Assembly (NCBI GenBank): GCA_044866075.1
Contig: JBIOTQ010000093.1
Location: 1-24,121 of the forward strand
Length of the DNA stretch: 24,121 nt
Origin: JBASRP01 sp044866075
Lineage (GTDB): Bacteria; Actinomycetota; AC-67
Direction of reading: 5' to 3'
Shown: positions 6,227 through 14,200 of the stretch, piece by piece
How the letters are laid out: each line of letters opens with the position of its first letter
Numbering within the stretch: the first letter of the stretch is position 1
Program-made: the position numbers and the translations under genes
Notes under the pieces: model-generated
Database searches by the model: none
What the model saw: only the letters and a program-made list of their open reading frames with translations
Told to the model about the DNA's origin: nothing

Positions 6227-7288
6227 TCACGGTTTCGGCAGCAACAAGCAGCTATCGCCGAACTCGTGCCAGAGATAGCGCGTCTCGAGCGCCGTGTCGT
6301 ACGCCTCTTGCACGAGGTCGGTTCCCGCGACGGACTCGAGAAGGCTCAGGTGCGGCGCATCCGGGCCGTGCCATCCCGTGACCAGTCCGTCGACCACGCG
6401 CGCCGGCCGCTCCGGACCCAGCACCAGATCGGTCCACCCTTCGCCGCCGACCATCGTCCCATCGGGCATCGCCGCGGTCTCGAGCGCGCGCGTTACTGTG
6501 GTGCCGACCGCGATCACGCGTCCGCCCGCCCGGCGCGTGTATTCGACGAGGCGTGCGGTCTGGTCGGGAACCCGGATGCGCTCGGGCTGGGGCATCTCGC
6601 TTTCCTCGAGCGACGACACGCCGCAGTGGAGAAGGATCGGCGCGATCGTCACGCCGGAGGTCACGAGCTCGGTGACGAGCTCGTGCGTGAAGGGCCGTCC
6701 GGCGCTCGGCATCTCGACGCTTCCGGGCTCGCGTCCGAAGATCGTCTGATACGCGGCGATCGGCCACCGGCCGCGGAGGTACCCGTAGGTGATGGGACGT
6801 CCATAGCGCGCGAGGTAGGCCTCGACGGGCGCTTCGACGCCGACGATCGCGACCCACAACCGGCTTCCGACGCGCACGGACGCATTCGGATGCGCGGAGC
6901 GGAGGGTCAAAGGCACGCCGCCGGGAAGGGCGATCTTCTGGCCGGCGGCCGCCTCCCGGAACGGCCGCGACCCGTCGGCGCTTCGCAGCTCGACGATCCA
7001 CGTGCCCGCTGCGAGCGGCGCGGAGAAGTGGACGGCGACCCGTCGCGCGCCCAGAGTTCCGTCGACGGCCGCGGCGATCGTCTGCGATGTGTTGACGACC
7101 AGGAGGTCGCCGGCGCGTAAGAAACGTCCGATGTCGCGGAAGGACGCGTGTTCGATACCGTCCGGCGACGCGACGAGCAGGCGCACGTCGTCACGCGTGA
7201 GGCCGCGCGCCTCCGGCGGTTCGGCGGCCGACAGCTCGTCCGGCAGCGTGAAGCGCGGAGCCGGCGCGGGCTCCACCGCCGTGTTCAT
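6227..7288 (-). CDS. QueA-like S-adenosylmethionine:tRNA ribosyltransferase-isomerase
   Basis: 353 residues of the Queuosine_synth fold. QueA transfers and isomerises the ribosyl part of SAM onto preQ1 at tRNA position 34 to make epoxyqueuosine. The frame shows FTLPDELSAAEPPEARG, RLLVASPDG, FLRAGDLLVVNTS, ITYGYLRGRWPI, PSAGRPFT, LLHCGVSS and a C-terminal RVIAVGTTVTRALE. The usual QueA motif NDTRVIPARL is replaced by NTSQTIAAAV (from residue 66), so this is the divergent actinobacterial-type branch. It may not use preQ1; that is an inference. Its ATG (7288) overlaps the SDR stop as ATGA, implying translational coupling. No other queuosine gene is present in the window. A much longer in-frame extension to 8044 runs through the SDR gene and is a high-GC artefact. 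Confidence 0.83.
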   Translation of the reverse strand: MNTAVEPAPAPRFTLPDELSAAEPPEARGLTRDDVRLLVASPDGIEHASFRDIGRFLRAGDLLVVNTSQTIAAAVDGTLGARRVAVHFSAPLAAGTWIVELRSADGSRPFREAAAGQKIALPGGVPLTLRSAHPNASVRVGSRLWVAIVGVEAPVEAYLARYGRPITYGYLRGRWPIAAYQTIFGREPGSVEMPSAGRPFTHELVTELVTSGVTIAPILLHCGVSSLEESEMPQPERIRVPDQTARLVEYTRRAGGRVIAVGTTVTRALETAAMPDGTMVGGEGWTDLVLGPERPARVVDGLVTGWHGPDAPHLSLLESVAGTDLVQEAYDTALETRYLWHEFGDSCLLLPKP

Positions 7289-7983
7289 CGCGTTGCTCCC
7301 GCCAGCACGTCGCTCGCCCGGTAGCGTCCGCTGACCGGCCGCTCCTCGATGAGGCGGAGCAGTGCGGGAACGACGGTCTCCGGCGCGGGCCGGTCGGAGA
7401 TGTCTTCGCCGGGGTACGCGGCTTGATGCATCGCGGTTCGCATGTCGCCGGGATCGAACGCGTAAAAGGCGATCCCAGGCTCCTCGGCCGCCGCCACGGC
7501 GGTGAGCTGATCGAGCGCCGCCTTCGACGCGCCGTAGCCGCCCCATCCCGGGTACGCCTCGACCGCCGCGTCGGAGCTGATGTCGGCGACGATTCCGGCC
7601 GACGCGTGCAGTTGCGGCAGCACGAGCTGGATCAGAGCCAGCGGTGCGACCGCGTTGACTCGGAAAACCTGCTCTAATTCCACGAGCGAGTAGCGCGCGA
7701 GCGGCGGGAGCGGGGAGGGGCCGAGGTCGCTCGCGTTGTTCACGAGCAGATCCACCCGTCCGGCGCTTCGGGCCGCTGCGGCGAGAGCGTCGCGATGGTC
7801 CGGGTCGGAAACGTCGCCGGGGATCGCGACGACGGCGGCCGCGCCTTCCAGAGTGCCGACCGCGTTCTCGAGAGCCTCCGCGTTGCGTCCGTCGAGGATG
7901 AGGCTCCATCCCCTCCGAGCCAGCGCGCGCGCGAGAGCCAGCCCGAATCCACGAGAAGCGCCGGTGATCAATGCTACGGGCAT
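7285..7983 (-). CDS. Short-chain dehydrogenase/reductase
   Basis: 232 residues, a classical SDR. It has the cofactor motif TGASRGFG (residues 7-14), Asp31-Gly-Arg after beta-2, NNAS (82-85), the active-site Asn110, Ser137 in ISSDAA and YGASK with Tyr150 and Lys154. Arg33 after beta-2 suggests possible NADP(H) use, but this is uncertain. It is cytosolic; the substrate is unknown. GGAGG lies 7 bases upstream of the ATG. It is the first gene of a two-gene operon with the QueA-like gene (4-base overlap), and is transcribed divergently from soxR from a promoter with MerR-type spacing, which suggests induction by redox-active compounds. Confidence 0.93.
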   Translation of the reverse strand: MPVALITGASRGFGLALARALARRGWSLILDGRNAEALENAVGTLEGAAAVVAIPGDVSDPDHRDALAAAARSAGRVDLLVNNASDLGPSPLPPLARYSLVELEQVFRVNAVAPLALIQLVLPQLHASAGIVADISSDAAVEAYPGWGGYGASKAALDQLTAVAAAEEPGIAFYAFDPGDMRTAMHQAAYPGEDISDRPAPETVVPALLRLIEERPVSGRYRASDVLAGATR

Positions 7984-8018
7984 CGCGTCCTCCGTCCTGT
8001 CGTCTTGCTTTTGTTGCT

Positions 8019-8049
8019 AGACTAGAAGTTGAAGTTAGCTTCAAGTCAA
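8019..8049 (-). promoter_or_regulatory. MerR/SoxR-type promoter of the SDR-QueA operon
   Basis: On the minus strand, TTGACT (8049-8044) is followed by exactly 19 bases and then TAGTCT (8024-8019). An over-long 19-bp spacer holding a palindrome is the hallmark of promoters activated by MerR-family regulators, which distort the DNA to realign -35 and -10. The SDR ATG is 36 bases downstream of the -10. The adjacent divergent gene is a canonical soxR. Confidence 0.72.
8029..8044. promoter_or_regulatory. Putative SoxR operator
   Basis: TTGAAGTTAGCTTCAA is a palindrome with perfect 6-bp arms (TTGAAG/CTTCAA) around a TTAG centre. It resembles the known SoxR box (CTCAAG-centre-CTTGAG type) and lies mostly within the 19-bp spacer of the SDR promoter, overlapping the last base of its -35. 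It is 30 bases before the soxR start, so autoregulation is also plausible. Confidence 0.68.
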
Positions 8050-8073
8050 GTAAACGCTCGCGAGGAGGCCGAA

Positions 8074-8538
8074 ATGCCCCGGGATCTTCTAACCGTCTCG
8101 GACGTGGCCGAACGCAGCGGCTTCGCGGCCTCCGCCTTGCGCTTCTACGAGAAGGAGGGACTGATCAAGGCACGCCGCACGAGCGGTGGTCAGCGTCGCT
8201 ACGAGCGCGGTGTTTTGCGGCGCCTCGCGTTCATCCGCGCGGCGCAGCACGTGGGGCTGTCGCTCGACGAGATCAAGAAGGCGCTCGCGACGCTGCCGGC
8301 CTCGCGCACGCCGACGCGCGCGGATTGGGCACGGATCTCGCGTTCGTGGCGCGTGCGACTCGACGAGGAGATCGTCGCCTTGATCGCGCTGCGAGACGGC
8401 CTGGATTCCTGCATCGGGTGTGGTTGCTTGTCGCTGCAGACGTGCCGGTTGTCGAACCCGCAGGACGTCGCCGCGGTGGACGGGCCGGGTGCCGTCTACC
8501 TTCCGAAATGGTTGCGCGAACCGCTCCCGGCAAGCTGA
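8074..8538 (+). CDS. soxR: Redox-sensitive MerR-family activator SoxR
   Basis: 154 residues, the usual SoxR length. The N-terminal winged helix contains LTVSDVAERSGFAASALRFY and the GGQRRYER wing, followed by a dimerisation helix. The cluster-binding motif CIGCGCLSLQTC has cysteines 113, 116, 118 and 124, the exact CxxCxCx5C spacing of SoxR, which holds a [2Fe-2S] cluster oxidised by redox-cycling compounds. The ATG at 8074 was chosen for its GAGGAGG Shine-Dalgarno and because it begins MPRDLLTVSDVA as in the family; an ATG at 8029 lies inside the operator. It is divergent from the SDR-QueA operon, which is the likely target. Its own promoter is not clear. Confidence 0.95.
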   Translation: MPRDLLTVSDVAERSGFAASALRFYEKEGLIKARRTSGGQRRYERGVLRRLAFIRAAQHVGLSLDEIKKALATLPASRTPTRADWARISRSWRVRLDEEIVALIALRDGLDSCIGCGCLSLQTCRLSNPQDVAAVDGPGAVYLPKWLREPLPAS

Positions 8539-8589
8539 AAGTGAACGTGCGGCGGATGAATCGTGGTTCAGGTCAACACGGGCGCTTGA

Positions 8590-8605
8590 AGGGTGTATAA
8601 ACACC
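8590..8605. promoter_or_regulatory. Palindrome over the -10 of the downstream TetR gene
   Basis: GGGTGTATAAACACCC has perfect 6-bp arms around ATAA. It includes TATAAA (8595-8600), a good -10 box, 40 bases before the TetR start. A palindrome over the -10 suits negative autoregulation by TetR. No convincing -35 is visible. Confidence 0.55.
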
Positions 8606-8645
8606 CATAAGGGATGTCGCGCGCCTTGGGGCGACAGGGGCTTCG

Positions 8646-9320
8646 ATGCACAACGCCGACGAGCGACAATCTCCCCCTAGCGGTGATGACGCGCGTCCGG
8701 AACCGGGGCACGCAGAGACCTCCAAGGCCCGGCGCGGTGACCAAACGCGAAGCCGCATCCTCGACGCTGCGGAGGAGGTGTTCGGCCGGCGCGGTTATCA
8801 CGGCGCATCCATCGTCGAGATAACCCGCCAGGCGGGCGTCGGGCTCGGCACCTTCTATCTCTACTTCCCGAGCAAGCTCGATATCTTCAAACACCTGCTG
8901 CGCACGCGGCAGGCGGAGTTCATCCAGGAAACCCGCCGCGCGGCAGAAGGAGCAACCGACCAGCGGACGGTCATCCAGAACGCGTTCCGCGCGTACTTCG
9001 ACTGGATGTCCGAGCGGCCGACCCTTCTACGGATGTTCCGCGAGGCGGAGTTCGTGGATCCGTCGCTCCTCGCCGAGCTGTACCGCGCCCCGGCGAAGTC
9101 CTACATGGACCGGCTGATCCGCGCGATGGAGCACGGATACGTGGACAAGCTCGACCCCGAGGTGCTTACGTGGTGCCTCATGGGGATGGCCGAGTTCTGC
9201 ACGCTCCGCTGGATCGTGTGGCCGCGCGACGATGAGTTCGACCAATCGCGGTACGAGGCGTTCGTCGAGATCTTCTCGCGCGCCCTCGGCCTCGGATCGC
9301 GATCCACGTCGACCCCGTAG
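8646..9320 (+). CDS. TetR-family transcriptional regulator
   Basis: 224 residues. After a polar, disordered-looking N-terminal extension of about 30 residues comes the TetR helix-turn-helix (about 33-79): RILDAAEEVFGRRGYHGASI, then EITRQAGVGLGTFYLYFPSK. The C-terminal ligand domain contains AYFDWMSERPTLLRMFREAEFV and a Trp/Phe-rich segment near residues 176-192. The family represses nearby genes and is released by small hydrophobic ligands. AGGGG precedes the ATG. The only adjacent target seen is its own palindrome upstream. It ends 3 bases from the convergent arfB stop, so any other target must be elsewhere. Confidence 0.92.
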   Translation: MHNADERQSPPSGDDARPEPGHAETSKARRGDQTRSRILDAAEEVFGRRGYHGASIVEITRQAGVGLGTFYLYFPSKLDIFKHLLRTRQAEFIQETRRAAEGATDQRTVIQNAFRAYFDWMSERPTLLRMFREAEFVDPSLLAELYRAPAKSYMDRLIRAMEHGYVDKLDPEVLTWCLMGMAEFCTLRWIVWPRDDEFDQSRYEAFVEIFSRALGLGSRSTSTP

Positions 9321-9323
9321 GGG

Positions 9324-9752
9324 TCACTCGTCGACCGGCGTCGCGCGCGCCTTCTTGATCGCGCCGCGCGCTTTCTTGCTCGCCAGACGCTTTTCCCGCG
9401 CGCCGGCCGTCGGCTTCGTCGGAACCCGAGGAGGCGGCGGCGGGCGCAGCGCCGAGGCGAGGAGCCGGCGCATCGCTCCGAGTGCGGCCTCCCGGTTCTG
9501 CACTTGCGATCGTTCGCCTTGCGCCACGACGCGGATCCGGCCGCGCGCATCAAGCCGCGATCGCAACGCGCGCGTCGCGCGGCGGCGCTGCGCGTCGGTC
9601 AGCGACGGCGAATGCGCGACGTCGAACGCCACCTCGACGCGCGTCGCGCGGCGGTTCACGTTCTGGCCGCCGGGGCCGCCGCTGCGCGAGAACCGCACCG
9701 CGAGCTCCGACTGGGGGATCGTCACACCTCGTCCGACGTCGAGGTCGGGCAT
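9324..9752 (-). CDS. arfB: Ribosome-rescue peptidyl-tRNA hydrolase ArfB
   Basis: 142 residues, the typical ArfB (YaeJ/ICT1) size. It has the release-factor catalytic motif SGGPGGQNVN with Gly-Gly-Gln at 28-30, preceded by IPQSELAVRFSRS. The C-terminus has a proline stretch and then a basic tail (AREKRLASKKARGAIKKAR), which in the family enters the empty mRNA channel of stalled ribosomes so the GGQ loop can hydrolyse peptidyl-tRNA. There is no codon-recognition domain, so it is not a full release factor. It is the last gene of a minus-strand run; its ATG is 3 bases after the enoyl-CoA hydratase-like stop. Confidence 0.93.
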   Translation of the reverse strand: MPDLDVGRGVTIPQSELAVRFSRSGGPGGQNVNRRATRVEVAFDVAHSPSLTDAQRRRATRALRSRLDARGRIRVVAQGERSQVQNREAALGAMRRLLASALRPPPPPRVPTKPTAGAREKRLASKKARGAIKKARATPVDE

Positions 9753-9755
9753 GAC

Positions 9756-10490
9756 CTAGAAGCGCGCCTCTCTCTTGGCGAGCATCGCGCGCATCGCCTC
9801 GGTCGCCTGGCCCGAACGGATCGCCGCGACGAACCGCTCGATGCTGCGCGCCGCGGCTTCGCGGTAGGCCCCATCGGTCCAGTCGCGCAGGACACGCTTC
9901 TGCTGGACGAGGGCCGCCGGGGCGTTCCGCGCGAACTCCTGGGCCCACGACAGAGCGGCCGCATCCAGCCCGTCGTCGGCGACCCGATTGACGAGCCCGA
10001 TCCGGTGCGCCTCCGTCGCGTCGATCATCGTGCCGTCGAAGACGAGCGCGGCTGCGTGTCCGAGACCGCAGATCTGCGCGAGCCACCACGCGTCGATGAC
10101 GCTCGGGATCCCGACCTTGATCTCCGGCATCCCGAAGCGCGCGGTGCGTGTCGCGACGCGTACGTCGCACGCGCCGGCCACTTCGAGGTGCGCGCCCACG
10201 CACGGTCCATCGATCGCCGCGACGACCGGCGCGTCGAGGTCGCGGATCGCGCGGCAGGCCGTGTGCAACGCTGTGATGAAGCGCCGGGCCGTTACCTCGT
10301 TGAACTCCACCATCTCGCGGACGTCGGCACCGGCGCCGCCGCAGTGGAGGACGACCGCGCGCGGGGGGTCGGCGGCGATCCCGGTGAATGCATCGGTCAG
10401 CGCCGCGATCAGTTTCGAGCCGAGGAGATGCAGCGGCGGCGCCGCGAGCCGGATGATCTCGACGTCGCCGCGCCGCTCCCGATCGATCAT
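9756..10490 (-). CDS. Enoyl-CoA hydratase/isomerase (crotonase) family protein
   Basis: 244 residues, crotonase fold. The oxyanion-hole segment GAGADVREM (about 52-60) matches the usual AGADIKEM. Both positions equivalent to the catalytic glutamates of enoyl-CoA hydratase are glutamate: Glu103 in GAHLEVAGACDV and Glu123 in FGMPEIKVG. That supports hydratase-type chemistry on an acyl-CoA, though the substrate is unknown. The ATG at 10490 overlaps the upstream HAD stop as ATGA, so translation is probably coupled. Much longer open frames upstream run antisense or out of frame through the HAD gene and were not used. Confidence 0.9.
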   Translation of the reverse strand: MIDRERRGDVEIIRLAAPPLHLLGSKLIAALTDAFTGIAADPPRAVVLHCGGAGADVREMVEFNEVTARRFITALHTACRAIRDLDAPVVAAIDGPCVGAHLEVAGACDVRVATRTARFGMPEIKVGIPSVIDAWWLAQICGLGHAAALVFDGTMIDATEAHRIGLVNRVADDGLDAAALSWAQEFARNAPAALVQQKRVLRDWTDGAYREAAARSIERFVAAIRSGQATEAMRAMLAKREARF

Positions 10491-11269
10491 CGTCGGTGGT
10501 TTCGTCTGCGCGAGGCCCAGATCCCGGCGGCGAAGCCGGCCGAGAACAGCGCCGCCGCGCCGAGCGCGGACGGGACGCCGATGAGCAGGGCGCGACGGCG
10601 GGTGCGGAGCTCGTGCACGGGCCACCCTCTGGCGCGCGCGATCCTGCGGAGCGAGTGGTCCGGGTTCACCGCGTGCGGGTGACCGACGGCCTCGAGCAGG
10701 GGAAGATCGTTGATCGAATCCGAATATGCGGCGGAGTCGCGCATCTCGATGTTGCGCGCGCCGGCGATCTCCTCGGCGATCTTCGCCTTCGCCGGCCCGT
10801 GCGCGATCTCGCCGACGAGCTCTCCCGTGTAGCGCCCGCTGTCGTCGATCCCGGCCACGGTCCCGCGCGCACCCGTCATGTCGAGCCCGCGCGCCACCAT
10901 CTCGGCGAGCTCCTGCGGAGCGGCGGTCAGCAGGTACGTCTCGTCGCCGGCCTCGCGGTGACCGCGGATGATCTGCTCGAGCTCGGGATAGACGCGCGGG
11001 AGAACGCGCTCTTCCGCGATCTCCCGTCCGAGCGCGCGCAGCTCTTCGGCGTAGCGCCCTTTCACGAACTCGAGGGCGGCGTTGCGCGACTTCTCCATCC
11101 CAGCCCGGCTCTCGGAACCAACGAGCTGGAAGGCGACCTGACCCCACGCCAGCCGCGCGATGTCCCGCGCGCGATAGAAATCGCGCTCGTACAGCCCGCG
11201 GGCGAGCAGGAACAGGCTCGAACCGGGGACCAGCGTCTTGTCGAGATCGAAGAAGGCGGCCCGTACCAC
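10487..11269 (-). CDS. HAD-IB family phosphatase with C-terminal membrane anchor
   Basis: 260 residues of the SerB-like HAD-IB group. Motif I is FDLDKTL with nucleophile Asp8 and acid Asp10, motif II is the Thr in LLTAAPQ (Thr115), motif III is a Lys in GPAKAK (161 or 163), and motif IV is YSDSINDLP with Asp184 and Asp188. Residues 228-251 form one hydrophobic helix followed by Arg-rich sequence, so it is probably anchored in the membrane with the catalytic domain inside. Related actinobacterial HAD-IB proteins act on phosphorylated small molecules or lipid precursors; the substrate here is unknown. GTG start. It begins 20 bases after the cyclase stop and overlaps the crotonase gene. Confidence 0.9.
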   Translation of the reverse strand: MVRAAFFDLDKTLVPGSSLFLLARGLYERDFYRARDIARLAWGQVAFQLVGSESRAGMEKSRNAALEFVKGRYAEELRALGREIAEERVLPRVYPELEQIIRGHREAGDETYLLTAAPQELAEMVARGLDMTGARGTVAGIDDSGRYTGELVGEIAHGPAKAKIAEEIAGARNIEMRDSAAYSDSINDLPLLEAVGHPHAVNPDHSLRRIARARGWPVHELRTRRRALLIGVPSALGAAALFSAGFAAGIWASRRRNHRR

Positions 11270-11289
11270 GGGATTACTTTACCCCGCGG

Positions 11290-14200
11290 TCAGCGAGACT
11301 TCGGTTCCACCCGCCCACCCGCGCGTTCGCGGAAGCTCGCCATGCCGAGCTCCTCGTACAGGTCGGCCGCGCGGTCGAGAAGCTCCGCGGCCTTCGCGCG
11401 ATCCGTTGGATCGTCGGAGGACATGAGCAGCTCGCCGTACTCGCGCAGGGAATGGGCCAGGTACGGCCGTGCGTGCATGCGCTCGTTCATCTCGACGGCG
11501 TCGGCGAAGTGGCGAGCGGCGTCGGCCCGCCGTCCTATCGTCCCGGCCAGGATCCCGAGGTAGCGCGCGGCCGACCCGAAGCAGACGATCGCCGGCCCGG
11601 CCACGATCGTGCGCGACGCGTACGGCACGAAGAGATCGTAGAGGACCTTCGCGCGAGCAACGTCGCCCAAGCGCGCGCACGCCTGCGTGAGCATCGTGAG
11701 CGTCAACAGCCACGTCGTGTCGCGTGGGATGTCGGCGAAGTCGTTGGCGGCGGCCTGTTCGAACGCCGCGCGTGCGTCGTCGTACCGTTCGTTGATGGCG
11801 TAGATGTAGGCGAGGGCCGCGCGGATCGCGAGCGTGTCGGGGAACTGCTCGGCGTAGGCGCGGATGGCGGGTTCCATCTCGAGGAGCCGGCCCTGGTGCT
11901 CGCGCAGCGTCATCAGCTGTGTGGCGAAGAACTGAACCGCGTTCTCGCCTTGCGTGCGGCTTCCGATCTCGAGCGCGCGCTGCATCAGCGTCTCCGCCTC
12001 CTCGAGGCGTCCTTCGAGCGACGCGCGCATCGCGCCGAAGACCTCGGCGAACCACAGCTGGTACGGCTGCTTCAGCTCCTCCGCGAGCGCCGAGTACTCG
12101 TCGATCTGTTTGGCGACGGCGGCAAGGTCGCCGAGCTCGACGAGCGACACGATCCGCCAGCGGTGGCCGAGCAGGGTGAGATCCCGGTCGCCGACGCTCT
12201 GGGCGAGCTCGAGGATCTCGGTCGCGACCTCCAGGCGTTCGTCGAGCGTCTCCGGCCCCCACAGCGCGAACCGCCGGGCGCTCAGCGCGTACGCGAGCGC
12301 GCCGGTGTCGTTCACGCGCCGCGCCATCTCTACCGCCTGGCGGCCGAGATCGATGCGCCGCTCTTCCTCTTCGGAGAAGTAGAGCGCGACGGCGAGGCGT
12401 CCGAGGACGCGGGCGCGCATCCCGCTGTCGGCGTCGCCCAGGATCTCGAGCGCTTCCTCGAGCAGAGCGACCAGCTCCACGTCGACGGTGAACGGCGGGA
12501 TGTCGAAGGTCTGTCCGCCGCCGAACCCGACCGCCGCGTGGCCCATCTGCTCGCCCATCCGCTGCTCGCGCGCGATCGACGCCGCGTCGACGAACGCGGC
12601 GCGCGCGAGGACGGATTCCCCGGCGCGGACGCGCACGTCGCCGAGCGACAGCATCAGGTTGCAGCGCAGCACGGGGTCGTTCTCCGACGCGTCGAGCGTG
12701 CGCAACGCGGCCTGGTACCAGCGCGCGGCCTCCTCGTGGGCGACGACGGCGGAGGCTTGGTGGCCGGCGCGCACGAACGCGGCGAGCGCGGCCTCGATCA
12801 GCGTCTCGTCGGCTCCCTGCAACGGCCGCACGACGTCGGACAGTTCGAGCGCGCGTTCGAAGTGCAGGGCGATCTGCGAGAAGAACTCCGGGCGGTCTCC
12901 CGCGCGGTCGTCGAGCCACTCGGCCGCGGCACGATGCATGCGGTAGCGGTCGGCCTTCGAGACAGAGCTGTACGCGACCTCGCGGATCAACGCGTGATGG
13001 AAACGGAACTGCCGCGTGCCGAGGAACGAGCTCGATCCCTCTTCTTCGACGAACCCGCGTGTGCGGAGGACGCGCAGCGCCGTGGCGATGGCGGCCGCCT
13101 CGCCGCTTCCCGAGACCGCCCAGACCGCGGCGTCCCAGAAGACGTCTCCGATCGCGGCGGAGCACTGCGCGACGCGCTTCGCCTCGGACGCGAGCAGATC
13201 GAGGCGCGCCGAGATCAACGCCTGCAAGGAGTGCGGGATCCCGCCCGCGGCGCCCTCCTCGGCGGCCATCGCCGCGATCTCCTCGAGGAAGAGCGGGTTT
13301 CCCTGGCCGCGCGCGGCGATCGATCGCTCGATGTGCTCGGCCCAGGTGGCGCCGGCTTGCTCGCGGAGATTCGCGATCAACGCGCGGCTTTGCTCGGCGG
13401 AAAGCGCCTCGAGAGCGACGAGCGCGGCGTGCTCCTGGCCGAGCAGGTCGGCGACCCGGTCGCGCAGCTCGGAGCGTCCGGTACAGACGATGACGAGCGG
13501 CACACGGTCGATCGTGTCGGCGAGCTCGAGGACGGTCTCCATCAGCGTCTGCGTGCCCCACTGAAGGTTGTCGAGCACCAGCACCGCCGGGCCCTCCTGC
13601 GAAAGACCTTCCATGTAGCGGCGCAGCGCCCACACGAGCTCGGGGCCGGACGGCGCCGTGCGACGCAGCGCACCGAGGAGGGGAGCGAGCTGCGCCTCGA
13701 TGACGGGGACCTCGGCCTCGAGGTGACGTGACTCGAGCCGCTTGCGGAGCTTCCGCGCGGCGGCGTCGGGCGGATCGAGATCCGAGATCTGCGCCTCGGC
13801 GCGAACGATCTCGATCATCGGCATCCAGGGCGAGCTCTCGCCGTACGGTGGGCACGTTCCACGGTAGACGGCCGCGCGGCCGGTCGTGCGTGCCGCGAAC
13901 TCGTCGACGAGCCGCGTCTTCCCGATGCCCGGCTCGCCGATCACGACGACCATTTGCGGCTTCTGGTCGCGGATCGCGCGTTCGACCACGGCGGTCAGCG
14001 CTTCGAGCTCGCCTTTGCGACCGACGAAAGGTGAGCGGGGCCGCAGCCGGCGCGTCGTCAGGGTCTCGGCAGGCCAGCCTTGCATCGGCTCGGCCTTGCC
14101 TTTGATCTCGATCGCGCGGGGCACGCCGAACTGGACGACCTCCCGCGTCAGCATCATCGTCTCGCGGCCGACGACGATCTCGCCGGGGGCCGCGGCCTGC

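Noticed and set aside
6227..8044. 605-residue minus-strand frame spanning the QueA-like and SDR genes
   Set aside because: Only the part from 7288 matches QueA. The upstream part is Arg-rich out-of-frame translation of the SDR gene, which has full motifs and its own ribosome-binding site.
9756..11147. 463-residue frame extending the crotonase gene upstream
   Set aside because: The extension is frame-shifted HAD coding sequence; the ATGA overlap at 10487-10490 fits a true start.
11452..13731. 759-residue plus-strand frame opposite the cyclase gene
   Set aside because: Antisense shadow with biased composition and no domains.
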